NCBI GenBank assembly: GCA_003242685.1
Contig: QGVD01000067.1
Coordinates: 1-23,546 of the forward strand
Direction of reading: 5' to 3'
Length of the DNA: 23,546 bases
DNA from: Pseudomonadota bacterium
Lineage (GTDB): Bacteria > Pseudomonadota > Gammaproteobacteria > Steroidobacterales > Steroidobacteraceae
How positions within the stretch are numbered: the stretch's first letter is position 1; each line of letters begins with the position of its first letter. The notes under the pieces were generated by a model. That model saw nothing but the letters and a program-made list of their open reading frames with translations, did not search any database and was not told the DNA's origin. Both the position numbers and the translations under genes were made by a program. Positions 1 to 7,542 of this stretch are shown here, piece by piece.

Positions 1-258
1 CGCGAGCCCGAGGAGAACCTCGCGCTCCTCGAGCGCCTTGCGCACGAGGGCGAACTGCCCGTGCTCGAGATAGCGCAGTCCGCCATGGATCAGCTTGGTG
101 CTGGCCGACGACGTATGCGCGGCCAGATCGTGCTGCTCGCAGAGGATCACGGAGAGGCCGCGGCCGGCCGCATCGCGCGCGATGCCGGTGCCGTTGATGC
201 CGCCGCCGACCACGAGCAGGTCGCAGCTCCCGACTTTCGTTGAGGGCGCCTGCGGCAT
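1..258 (-). CDS. glpD: Aerobic glycerol-3-phosphate dehydrogenase, N-terminal part (cut by window edge)
   Basis: Only the first 86 residues are in the window, and the gene runs off the left edge. The enzyme is an FAD flavoprotein of the inner membrane that oxidises sn-glycerol-3-phosphate to dihydroxyacetone phosphate and feeds electrons to quinone. The visible N-terminus has the dinucleotide-binding glycine motif (VVGGGINGTGIARDAAGRG, residues 16-34). It then shows the GlpD-specific stretches TSSASTKLIHGGLRYLEH and ALEEREVLL, which match my memory of E. coli GlpD almost word for word. The ATG (258-256) overlaps the lpxL stop in a TGATG junction, so translation is probably coupled to lpxL. 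Pairing glpD with a lipid A acyltransferase is not a standard operon, and the functional link, if any, is through phospholipid and glycerol metabolism (inference). Confidence 0.93.
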   Translation of the reverse strand, partial: MPQAPSTKVGSCDLLVVGGGINGTGIARDAAGRGLSVILCEQHDLAAHTSSASTKLIHGGLRYLEHGQFALVRKALEEREVLLGLA

Positions 259-1175
259 CACGCCTCGATGCGGCGCGCATAGTGATCGGGATAGTCGTCC
301 GTGAGCCCCTTGAAGCGCCGGTGGATCCACAGGTACTGATCGGGCACGCGGCGCACCTGCTCCTCGATCAGCCGGTTGAAGCGCGCCGCGTCCGCCGCAG
401 GCGAATCGCTCGGGAAGTCCTCGAGCGGCGGATGGATCACGGCGCGGTAGCCGGCCGTGCCGGGCAGCCGCTCCTGGAAGTACGGCAGCACGACCGCGCC
501 GGTCATGCGCGCGATGCGCGAGGTCGCGGTGTTCGTCGCCGCAGGAATGCCGAAGAGCGGCACCATCTCCGCGCCTTTCTTCCGGTAGCTCTGATCCGGC
601 GCATACCAGACCGGCTCGTTGGCACGCAGCGCACTGATGAGCGTGCGGACGTCATCGCGCGGGATCGCGCGACGCGTGCGCCGCGCACGGTTGCGGTCGA
701 GGAAGTAGGTGAGGAGCTCGTTGCGCGTGGGCCGGTACATGATGTTGAGCGGAACCGCGTCGGCGAGCACGCGCGCCCCGATCTCGAGCGTCGTGAAATG
801 GGCGCTGAGCAGAATGGCGCCGCGCCCGCGCTCGAGCGCGCGCTCGAGATGCTCGAGGCCTTCGAGGCGAGCGAGGCGCGCGATCCGCTCGCGGGGCGCC
901 CACCAGGAGAGCGCGGTCTCGAAGAGGGCGATGCCGAGGCTCTCGAAGTGCCGGGCGAGCAGCGCCTCACGCTCTTTGGCCCCAAGCTCGGGCAGGCACA
1001 GCTCGATGTTCCGCCGTGCCGTGTGCACGAAATCGAGCGGCAGGCGGCGCAGCACGCGCCCCAGGCCGCGGCCGAGCGCGAGCAGCCATGGAAAGGGCAG
1101 CAGCACCAGCGTACGCAGGATGGCGAGGCCCAGCCACGTGGGCCAGTAGCGAGGCAGGAACAGTCGCGCGTGCAT
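258..1175 (-). CDS. lpxL: Lipid A biosynthesis (KDO)2-lipid IVA acyltransferase, LpxL/HtrB family
   Basis: This 305-residue protein has the usual length of LpxL (about 306). It is a membrane-bound transferase that moves an acyl chain from acyl-ACP onto KDO2-lipid IVA during endotoxin assembly at the inner face of the inner membrane. The N-terminus carries the family motif PRYWPTWLG followed by a membrane segment (about residues 12-35). The HX4E catalytic motif is H126-E131 (HFTTLEIGAR). Further family blocks are YRPTRNELL, WYAPDQSY and the terminal QYLWIHRRFK. I chose the ATG at 1175 because it puts PRYW at residue 8 as in homologues. An ATG at 1193 would add six residues. It is first in a minus-strand pair, and its stop overlaps the glpD start. 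LpxM or LpxP paralogues cannot be excluded by eye. Confidence 0.93.
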   Translation of the reverse strand: MHARLFLPRYWPTWLGLAILRTLVLLPFPWLLALGRGLGRVLRRLPLDFVHTARRNIELCLPELGAKEREALLARHFESLGIALFETALSWWAPRERIARLARLEGLEHLERALERGRGAILLSAHFTTLEIGARVLADAVPLNIMYRPTRNELLTYFLDRNRARRTRRAIPRDDVRTLISALRANEPVWYAPDQSYRKKGAEMVPLFGIPAATNTATSRIARMTGAVVLPYFQERLPGTAGYRAVIHPPLEDFPSDSPAADAARFNRLIEEQVRRVPDQYLWIHRRFKGLTDDYPDHYARRIEA

Positions 1176-1228
1176 CGGAGGCCATCTTGCCATGCGCACC
1201 GGAGCGGCCCAATGACGGACGGCGCACA

Positions 1229-1258
1229 TTGCGGATGCCGCGAACGGACCGCTAAGCT
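1229..1258 (+). promoter_or_regulatory. Weak candidate promoter between lpxL and the metallo-hydrolase operon
   Basis: The 161-nt gap between the divergent lpxL and metallo-hydrolase starts should hold promoters for both directions. The best sigma70-like match I see on the plus strand is TTGCGG (1229-1234), an 18-nt spacer and TAAGCT (1253-1258). The -10 box is poor, so this is only a suggestion. Confidence 0.22.
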
Positions 1259-1336
1259 CTCCCGCAGGACGCATCCGCGAAGTGGCCGGCCGGCCAGGCG
1301 GTGCGCATTCAGCTTCGTCTCGTCAGCCTCGAGAGC

Positions 1337-2170
1337 ATGAGTGAATTCGAGCCCGGGCGGCTCGTCCGCCTCGCTCCGGGAGTGCACAGGCTCGTGGCGC
1401 CGAACGCCTCGCCCCTGACCGGTCCCGGAACGAACACCTTCCTGCTGGGCGAGCCTCCCACGGCCGTCATCGATCCGGGCCCAGCGGCGCCGGAGCATCT
1501 GGCCGCGATCCGGCAGGCGGCGCCGCGCCTCACGCACGTCTTCGTGACACATACGCATCCCGACCACTCGCCTGGGGCGCGGCCGCTCGCGGAAAGCTCG
1601 GGTGCGCTGCTCGTCGGCCTGCCTGCACCTCGAGGGGAGCACCAGGACGAGACCTTCGTGCCCGACGTGAAGCCGCAGCGGGATCAGTGCTTCGCGCTCG
1701 AGGGGCTGACACTGCGCGCCGTGGACACTCCGGGGCATGCGTCGAATCACGTCTGCTACGTGCTCGAGGAGCAGGGCCTGTTGTTCTCAGGCGATCACCT
1801 GCTCGACGGTGTCACGCCCGTGATCCCGCCGCCGGACGGCGACATGGCGGCCTATCTCGAATCCCTGCGGCGCCTCCGTGACTACCCGCTGCGCGCGATC
1901 GCACCGGGACACGGCCGGCTGCTCGGCGATCCGCTCGCGGTCATCGACGGCGTCATCGCTCACCGCCTGCGGCGCGAGGCGAAGGTTCTCGCCGCGCTCG
2001 AGCAGGCAGGGCGCGCCAGTCTCGATGCGCTCCTCGCGCTCGTGTACCAGGACAAGAACACGTGGCTGCACCGGCTGGCCCGCTCCTCGCTCGAGGCGCA
2101 CCTCATCAAGCTCGAAAGGGAAGGCCGCTGCATGCGTGACGGAGATCTGTGGACGGTATGTCGCGCGTGA
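1337..2170 (+). CDS. Metallo-beta-lactamase-fold hydrolase, LACTB2-like, with C-terminal winged helix
   Basis: This 277-residue protein is a soluble binuclear-metal hydrolase of the LACTB2/RNase Z-like branch. It is not expected to be an antibiotic resistance enzyme, since there is no signal peptide. The metal-binding HxHxDH is H72-H74-D76-H77 (THTHPDH). The remaining ligands are H134 (TPGHASNH), D153 (SGDHLLDG) and H192 (PGHG). Residues about 205-275 resemble the small winged-helix domain that follows the catalytic domain in human LACTB2, where the activity is endoribonucleolytic. The substrate here is unknown. I prefer the ATG at 1337 to the earlier in-frame one at 1301, because MSEFEPGRLVRLAPGVHR fits the family's N-terminus. 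It is first in a three-gene plus-strand unit, and its end overlaps the start of the ABC gene. Confidence 0.85.
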   Translation: MSEFEPGRLVRLAPGVHRLVAPNASPLTGPGTNTFLLGEPPTAVIDPGPAAPEHLAAIRQAAPRLTHVFVTHTHPDHSPGARPLAESSGALLVGLPAPRGEHQDETFVPDVKPQRDQCFALEGLTLRAVDTPGHASNHVCYVLEEQGLLFSGDHLLDGVTPVIPPPDGDMAAYLESLRRLRDYPLRAIAPGHGRLLGDPLAVIDGVIAHRLRREAKVLAALEQAGRASLDALLALVYQDKNTWLHRLARSSLEAHLIKLEREGRCMRDGDLWTVCRA

Positions 2171-3720
2171 GCGGGCGGTCGGGGCGATCGCCGCCCTCGA
2201 TCTCGGAGCGTCCGTCGCCGTACGTCGGCGTCCGGCTCGCCCGGATCGGCCTCGTGCGCGCGGAACGGCGGGTGCTGAAGGACATCGACTGGACGATCCG
2301 TCCGGGCGAGCGCTGGATCCTGGCCGGCGGAAACGGCGCCGGGAAGACGCAGCTCCTCAAGATGCTCGCGGGATCCGTGTGGCCGACGCCTGGCGAAGGC
2401 TCCATTGCCTGGCACTGGAAGGGACGCGCGTGGAGTACGCCTCAGGAGGTCCAGGAGGAGATCGCGTATCTCGGTCCCGAGCGGCAGGACCGGTACGAGC
2501 GCTACGGCTGGAATCACACGGTCGAGCAGATCGTCGGCACGGGGCTCCACCGCACGGACATCCCGCTCGATGCGCTCACGGCCGCGGATCGCGGGACCAT
2601 CGCGAAGCTGCTCTCGCGTCTCGGCATCGACTCGCTCGCGCCGCGGCGATTCCTCACGCTTTCATACGGTGAGCGCCGGCTGACGCTTCTCGCGCGTGCG
2701 CTCGCGAGCCGCCCGAAGCTGCTGCTCCTCGACGAGCTGCTGAACGGCCTCGATGCGGAGAACCGGCTGCGCGCGCTCGCGTGGCTCGAGGGAAGCGCAC
2801 GTTCGGCGCTGCCCTGGGTGCTCGCCACGCACCGACACGAGGACGTGCCGCGCAGCGCGACGCATGCCCTCGTGCTCGAGCAGGGCCGCGTCGTCTATCG
2901 CGGGAGCATCGAGCGTGCGCCGCTCGAGCGCTGGCTCGGATCGCATGAGGCGGCGCCTCGCCGCCGGGCGAAGTCGCCGGATGCGAAGCGTGCGACGGCG
3001 CGCAGGGAGATCACGACGACTCCGAGAAAGAGCGGCAGCGTGCTCGTCCGTCTGCGGAACGCTTCGGTGTACGCGGACGGTCACCGCATCCTCGATCGGA
3101 TCTCGATGGAAGTGCGCTGCGGCGAGTGCTGGGTCGTGCACGGCGCGAACGGCGCGGGCAAGACGACGCTGCTCAGGACGATCTACGGGGATCACGGCGT
3201 CGCGTCCGGCGGCCGGATCGAGCGTGCCGGGATCGAGCCCGGTGTCCCGCTCGAGCGCTTCAAGCGTCGCGTCGGGCTCATCGCGCCTCATCTGCAGGCG
3301 GAGTATCCGCAGCAGCTCACGGTCGACGAAGTCGTGCTGTCGGGCCGCCACGCGAGCGTGGGCCTCGCGGAGAGACCGAGCTCGGCCGACCGCGCGGCCG
3401 CCCGCCGCGCGCTCGAGGAATTCGAGCTCACGTCCTTCGCCGGCCGCACGCTGCGCGAGCTGTCCTACGGGCAGCTCCGCCGGGTGCTCTTCGCTCGCGC
3501 CTGGACGACCCGGCCGCGGCTGCTGCTGCTCGACGAGCCGTTCGCCGGTGTCGACACGCCGACGCGCCGCGTGCTCGCACGTGCGCTCGAGGCTCTTGCC
3601 GCCCGCGGTGCCGCGATCGTCATGGCGACTCACCACCGCTCGGAATGGCCGTCGTGCACGTCGCACGAGCTCGAGCTCGCGGACGGCCGGGCGGTGTACT
3701 GCGGGCCGGTGCGGAGATGA
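2158..3720 (+). CDS. Duplicated ABC ATPase, ModF-like (two nucleotide-binding domains, no membrane domain)
   Basis: This protein of about 520 residues consists of two ABC ATPase domains in tandem. Counting from the GTG at 2149, the first has Walker A GNGAGKT (61-67), signature LSYGE (171-175), Walker B LLLLDE (191-196) and H-loop His228. The second has GANGAGKT (332-339), LSYGQ (438-442), LLLLDE (458-463) and H-loop His495. A basic linker (about 270-295) joins them. Order and length fit ModF (E. coli ModF is about 490 residues), an accessory ATPase of unsettled function linked to molybdate genes. No molybdate permease or binding protein lies nearby, so a transport role is not supported here. 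The start is uncertain: the GTG at 2149 follows GGAG too closely (4 nt) and the ATG at 2158 sits 13 nt away. The last four bases form an ATGA overlap with the next gene. Confidence 0.85.
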   Translation: MSRVSGRSGRSPPSISERPSPYVGVRLARIGLVRAERRVLKDIDWTIRPGERWILAGGNGAGKTQLLKMLAGSVWPTPGEGSIAWHWKGRAWSTPQEVQEEIAYLGPERQDRYERYGWNHTVEQIVGTGLHRTDIPLDALTAADRGTIAKLLSRLGIDSLAPRRFLTLSYGERRLTLLARALASRPKLLLLDELLNGLDAENRLRALAWLEGSARSALPWVLATHRHEDVPRSATHALVLEQGRVVYRGSIERAPLERWLGSHEAAPRRRAKSPDAKRATARREITTTPRKSGSVLVRLRNASVYADGHRILDRISMEVRCGECWVVHGANGAGKTTLLRTIYGDHGVASGGRIERAGIEPGVPLERFKRRVGLIAPHLQAEYPQQLTVDEVVLSGRHASVGLAERPSSADRAAARRALEEFELTSFAGRTLRELSYGQLRRVLFARAWTTRPRLLLLDEPFAGVDTPTRRVLARALEALAARGAAIVMATHHRSEWPSCTSHELELADGRAVYCGPVRR

Positions 3721-4955
3721 AGTGGCGAATCCTCGCGGGCCTCGTTCTCGCGGGAATTGCCGCCGCATTCGCACTTCATGCCCGCGATCGCGTGTTCTGG
3801 GGGCGGTATCTCGCCCTGCTCGGATCTCCTGCGTTCGAGCTTTCTCCCGAGCATTACGCGCCCCGGGAGAGGATTGCCGGCAGAGAAGAGCCCCGGCCTC
3901 CGGCCGTGACGCCCGAGGAGGAGAGCCTCGAGCGCGCCGCGCTGGAGGCGGCAGCCGATTACGCCGGCGCGCACGGCTCACGCGCGCTGATCGTGAGCCG
4001 CGGCGGGCACATCGTCTTCGAGCGCTACTGGCAGGGCACGGGCTTCGACACCGTGGTGGATGCGCGCGAGCTCGCGGCGACGCTGACGGCTCTCGCCGTC
4101 GGCATCGCGATCGGGGAGGGCAGGATCCGCTCACTCGATGAGCCGGTGGCGAGCTTCCTCACCGAGTGGCGCGACGATGCGCGAGGCGCCATCACCGTGC
4201 GGCAGCTCCTCAACATGTCGAGCGGGCTCGCGCCTTCCTCGGAAACGCTCCTGCCCTGGTCGGACGGCGTCCGCGAAAGGCTGGGAAGCGACATCGCGGC
4301 GGTCCATCTGCGCCGCCCGCTGGCGGGGACACCCGGAGAAACATGGGCCTACAAGCGCTCCGATCCGCAGCTCCTGGCGCTGATCCTCGAACGGGCTACC
4401 GGTATGCGGTTCGCCGAATACCTTTCCGACCGGCTCTGGAGACGGCTCGGCGCGGCGGACGCCGAGGTGTGGATCGATCGACCCGCGGGTTACGCCCATG
4501 CGACCTGCTGTCTGCTCGCGCGGCAGGGCGACTGGATCCGGCTCGGTCAGGCGCTGGCGGACGACGGCGTCTATCTGGCCGGGGAGCTGCTGCCGCCCGG
4601 ATGGGTGCGCCGCATGCGCGAGCCGGCGCCCGGGTTTGCGGGATTCGGGATGCAGGTGTGGCTCGGCGCGTCGGTTTCGGAGACGGATGCGGGAAAGAAT
4701 CCGATGCTCGGTCGGGCTGCCGAACCCTTCGCCGCGGACGACGCGTTCTTTCTCGCCGCCACGGGCGGCCACCGGCTCTGGGTCGTCCCTTCGCTCCGGA
4801 TAGCCATCCTGCGCACGGGCGGCGGCGCGCCGGCACGAAGCGACTGGGACGAAACGCGCATTCCCAATCTCGTCATCCGCGCCGCGCGCGACCACGTGCC
4901 CGAGCCGGCGCCGGGAAGCGGCATCGATCCCGCGCAATTCGTTCCCGGTCATTGA
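3717..4955 (+). CDS. Beta-lactamase/PBP-fold (serine hydrolase family) protein with catalytic residues replaced
   Basis: This 412-residue protein has an N-terminal membrane anchor or signal (WRILAGLVLAGIAAAFALHA, about residues 3-22), so it should face the periplasm. The body aligns with class C beta-lactamase-like serine hydrolases: VGIAIGEGRIRSLDEPV, ITVRQLLNMSSGL, QLLALILERATGMRFAEYLSDRLWRRLGA and GGHRLWVVPSLRIAILRTGG. The SxxK that normally precedes VGIAIGEG is instead E118-L-A-A121. The YxN motif is Y212-K-R214, so the nucleophilic Ser, the general-base Lys and the Asn are all gone. The reading frame is intact and the fold motifs are kept, so this looks like a pseudoenzyme rather than a decaying gene. 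Its ATG overlaps the ABC stop (ATGA), which implies translational coupling. Confidence 0.85.
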   Translation: MKWRILAGLVLAGIAAAFALHARDRVFWGRYLALLGSPAFELSPEHYAPRERIAGREEPRPPAVTPEEESLERAALEAAADYAGAHGSRALIVSRGGHIVFERYWQGTGFDTVVDARELAATLTALAVGIAIGEGRIRSLDEPVASFLTEWRDDARGAITVRQLLNMSSGLAPSSETLLPWSDGVRERLGSDIAAVHLRRPLAGTPGETWAYKRSDPQLLALILERATGMRFAEYLSDRLWRRLGAADAEVWIDRPAGYAHATCCLLARQGDWIRLGQALADDGVYLAGELLPPGWVRRMREPAPGFAGFGMQVWLGASVSETDAGKNPMLGRAAEPFAADDAFFLAATGGHRLWVVPSLRIAILRTGGGAPARSDWDETRIPNLVIRAARDHVPEPAPGSGIDPAQFVPGH

Positions 4956-5044
4956 TTGAAAGCGTCGGAGGCAGTAGCGGTCGCGCGCGCATGAGGAGCA
5001 GAATCACGCGCGGGGACACCCCAGAACACGGGAGGTTGCACAAG

Positions 5045-5503
5045 ATGAATCTCAGGCACGAGACCACGCCCGTCGCACAGAGTCTGGAAGCTGCGGCGGA
5101 AACACCACCCAATCCGCCGGCAGCCGAGACACCGGCGACGACTGAGCAGAACGAGACGAGCGCACGTCCGGCCGAACAGCCCGCACCCGCGCCTACGCCT
5201 GCGGCTTCGACTCCGCGGCGCAAGGCGAGCGCCCGGAAGAGTGCCCGGTCGCGGGCAGCCTCCCGCTCGCGCAAGACGGCGAAGAAGAAGGCCACGCGCG
5301 CAGCGCGCACCAGGCGTGCCGGCGGCGCAGCCAGACGCGTGACGAAGACCGCGCGCCGCGGCAAGTCGGCGGCGACCTCCCGCGGTCGTTCCGGTGCCGC
5401 CAGACGGGGTGCACGCAAGAAGGCTGCCAGGAAGTCCGCTTCGCGTACGGCGCGCAGGACGACGGCACGGCGCACGAAGACCGCCGCGCGCCGCAAGAAG
5501 TGA
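5045..5503 (+). CDS. Histone H1-like, Lys/Arg/Ala-rich nucleoid protein
   Basis: This 152-residue protein has two parts. Residues 1-55 are acidic and rich in Pro, Ala, Thr and Glu. From about residue 56 to the end it is almost entirely Arg, Lys, Ala, Ser and Thr (RRKASARKSARSRAASRSRK and similar, ending TKTAARRKK). Such tails resemble eukaryotic histone H1 and bacterial AlgP/HctB-like proteins, which bind DNA without sequence specificity and affect nucleoid structure. Low complexity makes true homology hard to assess. GGAGG at 5031-5035 lies 9 nt before the ATG, which fixes the start well. The gene stands alone, with a strong hairpin terminator about 40 nt after its stop. A ribosome-associated or RNA-binding role cannot be excluded. 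Confidence 0.8.
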   Translation: MNLRHETTPVAQSLEAAAETPPNPPAAETPATTEQNETSARPAEQPAPAPTPAASTPRRKASARKSARSRAASRSRKTAKKKATRAARTRRAGGAARRVTKTARRGKSAATSRGRSGAARRGARKKAARKSASRTARRTTARRTKTAARRKK

Positions 5504-5543
5504 TCACGCGCGGCGCGATTCCCGGCGCGGCGTTCCGGCTTCG

Positions 5544-5574
5544 CGGTGACGGCCCGCACGGCGGGCCGTCACCG
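5544..5574 (+). terminator. Strong hairpin terminator after the histone-like gene
   Basis: A perfect 14-bp inverted repeat (5544-5557 with 5561-5574) is closed by a 3-nt loop (ACG) and followed by GTTATT. Stem stability is very high. The T-tract is short and interrupted, so termination efficiency is uncertain. It lies 41 nt after the histone-like stop and before the carbonic-anhydrase gene. Confidence 0.8.
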
Positions 5575-5631
5575 TTATTGCCATCCGGGAACCACTGATT
5601 CCTCATCCGCGCGGTTGCAGGAGAGCTCGGA

Positions 5632-6165
5632 ATGTTCTGGCGGCTCGGGGACAAGCGGGTCGAAACCGAGGGCGACGATTACTACGTGGCGCCGGGTGCG
5701 CAGCTCATCGGGTGGGTGAGGCTGGGCCGGGGCGCCAGCGTCTGGTTCAACAGCGTGCTGCGGGGAGATTCCGACTGGATCATCGTGGGTGAGGGGACGA
5801 ACGTTCAGGATGGCACCGTCATTCACACCGATCCCGGAGTGCCCGTGCGGATCGGCCGCAACGTCACCATCGGGCATCGGGTGTTCCTCCACGGCTGCAC
5901 GGTCGACGACGACACGCTGATCGCGAACGGCGCGCTGGTGCTCGACGGCGTGCGCATCGGGCGCAACTGCGTCATCGCCGCCGGCGCGCTGATCCCGCCC
6001 GGAAAGGAGATTCCCGACGGGTCGGTCGTCATGGGAGTCCCGGGCCAGATCGTGCGCAGGGTGACCGAGCGCGATCTCGCCATGATCGCGCACGCGGGCG
6101 AGCACTACCGGCAGCGCGCGGTCGAGTATCGCAAGCTGCTTCAGCCCGACGACCGCGGTGGCTGA
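5632..6165 (+). CDS. Gamma-carbonic anhydrase family protein (left-handed beta-helix)
   Basis: This 177-residue protein is a hexapeptide-repeat beta-helix of the YrdA/PaaY/gamma-carbonic anhydrase group, which works as a trimer with a metal at each subunit interface. The three metal-ligand histidines are present: H65 (VIHTD), H82 (IGHR) and H87 (FLHGC). The family's RGD (R44, D46) and Q59/D60 are also present, so catalytic competence is plausible. Hexapeptide repeats run through residues 20-140, and a C-terminal helix (HAGEHYRQRAVEYRKLL) packs along the prism. The exact reaction cannot be told apart from PaaY-type thioesterase. A GGAGAGC run ends 5-6 nt before the ATG. It converges with the Rieske gene, stop to stop, with only 20 nt between. 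Confidence 0.9.
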   Translation: MFWRLGDKRVETEGDDYYVAPGAQLIGWVRLGRGASVWFNSVLRGDSDWIIVGEGTNVQDGTVIHTDPGVPVRIGRNVTIGHRVFLHGCTVDDDTLIANGALVLDGVRIGRNCVIAAGALIPPGKEIPDGSVVMGVPGQIVRRVTERDLAMIAHAGEHYRQRAVEYRKLLQPDDRGG

Positions 6166-6185
6166 GGACGCACCGCGCGCTTCCG

Positions 6186-6518
6186 TCAGGCGTCCGGTCC
6201 CGAATCCACCGCGACCTCGATCGCGCCGTCGCGAATGCGCACGGCGTGGGTTCCGAGCGACCGTACCGCCGGTCCCTTGAGAACGCGCCCGTCGCGCACG
6301 TCGAAGACCGCACCGTGGAGCGGGCAGACGAGCCGCGTTCCGCGCAGCCGCCCCTCGCTCATGCGCGCCTCGGCGTGTGTGCAGATGTCGTCGAGCGCGA
6401 AGACGCCCTCGTCCGTACGGCAGATCACGACCTCCCGCGTTCCGATCCTGCACGCGTGCATGCGTCCCGGCCGCAGCTCGTCGAGCGGCAGGATGCGCTC
6501 GAAGCAAGGCTCGTTCAC
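6186..6518 (-). CDS. Rieske [2Fe-2S] ferredoxin-like protein
   Basis: This 110-residue single-domain Rieske protein has its cluster ligands in CxH (C46, H48: ICTHAEA) and CxxH (C65, H68: CPLHGAVFDV). It resembles the soluble ferredoxin components of aromatic-ring dioxygenases and NirD-like proteins, and no dioxygenase or nitrite reductase is nearby. I start it at the GTG 6518, which has AGGGA about 9 nt upstream. The open frame continues further up, but that extension overlaps phzF and is serine/arginine-rich shadow sequence. It follows the PhzF-like gene by 40 nt on the same strand and is probably co-transcribed. Electron donor and acceptor are unknown. Confidence 0.85.
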   Translation of the reverse strand: MNEPCFERILPLDELRPGRMHACRIGTREVVICRTDEGVFALDDICTHAEARMSEGRLRGTRLVCPLHGAVFDVRDGRVLKGPAVRSLGTHAVRIRDGAIEVAVDSGPDA

Positions 6519-6558
6519 GCGATCGGTCCCTGCACCGCTGCGTTCCGCCGGCCCGGCA

Positions 6559-7461
6559 CTACAGCGTGATCTCCGTTTCGAAGATCGCGACCGCCTGGCC
6601 GATGATCCACACGGCCTCGATGCTGCCGTCGCGGAATTCGAGCTCGACCTCGACTCTGCCGGGACGGTGCAGGAAGTGTCCCTGGATGCCGCTGAAGGAC
6701 GCGCGCTCGCCGTCGTGCTGGAGCAGCCCGCGATGCGCGAGATACACACCGAGCATGCCGTGCGCGTTGCCGCTCACGGGATCCTCGGGGATACCGAGCG
6801 CCGGACAGAACATGCGCGATTCGGTGAGACAGTCGGGTGCACTCGGCGCCAGAGTGAACACGAAATAGCCGGCGGCGCCGATCTGCGCGGACAGCGTAGT
6901 GAGCCGGTTGAAGTCGGGTCGAAGCTGCTTGAGCTGCTCGGGGCCGCGCACGCCGACCATGAGCCGCGTGCTCGAGGAGCCGACGATGCGCAGCGGGCAG
7001 CGCGTATCGAGATCGTCCGAGGCCAGCGCGAGCGCATCGAGCACGGCGAGCCGCTCGCGGTCGTTGAGCTCGCGGCCGATCGGCGGACAGCTCTGGCGGA
7101 TCGCCACGCGCCGCTCGTCGCCGCTGCCGCGTATTTCCACGTCCACGATTCCCGCCTTCGACTTCTGCCGCAGCCTCGTGGGCGCGTCCCTGCGGCGGGT
7201 GAGCACGTAGTGTGCGGCGATGGTCGCATGACCCACGAAGCCCGCTTCGGTGCGCGGCGTGAAGAAGCGCACGCGCAGATCGTGATCGGAACCGTCGGGC
7301 GCGAGCACGAAGGCAGTGTCCGCGTTGTTGAGCTCGCGCGCGATGGCGAGCATCTGTCCGTCGTCCAGACCGTCCGCATTGAGCACCACGCCCGCGGGAT
7401 TGCCGGTGAAAGGCGTACGCGTGAACGCGTCGATCTGATGGACCTGGACCTTGCGCGACAT
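6559..7461 (-). CDS. PhzF/YddE family isomerase-epimerase
   Basis: This 300-residue protein has the double diaminopimelate-epimerase-like fold of the PhzF family. Family blocks are VDAF-like HQIDAFTRTPFTGNPAGVVL at the start, VRFFTP, GHATIAAHYVL (77-87), the SRMFCPALGIPEDPVSGNAHG block and the C-terminal GQAVAIFETEI. It tracks E. coli YddE closely along its length. The residue equivalent to the catalytic Glu (SETAF in YddE, E45 in PhzF) is Asp here (D48 in NADTAF), which is conservative but may change activity. Substrate unknown. Phenazine biosynthesis is not implied because no other phz genes are present. The start ATG at 7461 has AAGAAGAG just upstream. It is transcribed divergently from the thiamin operon. 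Confidence 0.9.
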   Translation of the reverse strand: MSRKVQVHQIDAFTRTPFTGNPAGVVLNADGLDDGQMLAIARELNNADTAFVLAPDGSDHDLRVRFFTPRTEAGFVGHATIAAHYVLTRRRDAPTRLRQKSKAGIVDVEIRGSGDERRVAIRQSCPPIGRELNDRERLAVLDALALASDDLDTRCPLRIVGSSSTRLMVGVRGPEQLKQLRPDFNRLTTLSAQIGAAGYFVFTLAPSAPDCLTESRMFCPALGIPEDPVSGNAHGMLGVYLAHRGLLQHDGERASFSGIQGHFLHRPGRVEVELEFRDGSIEAVWIIGQAVAIFETEITL

Positions 7462-7542
7462 GGCTCTTCTTTCCGCTCGCGTGCGTATCCGAGAATTGCC
7501 CGATTCTAGAGCTTCGTGAGTGCGGCCGACACGGGGCGCGAC

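Noticed and set aside
503..1750. A 415-codon open frame on the minus strand across lpxL and the metallo-hydrolase
   Set aside because: It is an Arg/Ser/Cys-rich shadow of two well-supported genes and shows no family motif.
1337..2170. Calling the metallo-beta-lactamase-fold gene an antibiotic resistance gene
   Set aside because: It has no signal peptide, has a LACTB2-type C-terminal domain and sits in housekeeping-like context.
2158..3720. Assigning the double ABC ATPase to molybdate transport (modF) or to ABC-F translation factors
   Set aside because: There are no molybdate genes nearby, and the linker between domains does not look like the long charged ABC-F linker. It is left as ModF-like without a symbol.
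6518..6749. Upstream extension of the Rieske gene to 6749
   Set aside because: The extra 77 residues overlap the PhzF-like gene and are Ser/Arg-rich shadow sequence. The GTG at 6518 has a proper ribosome-binding site.
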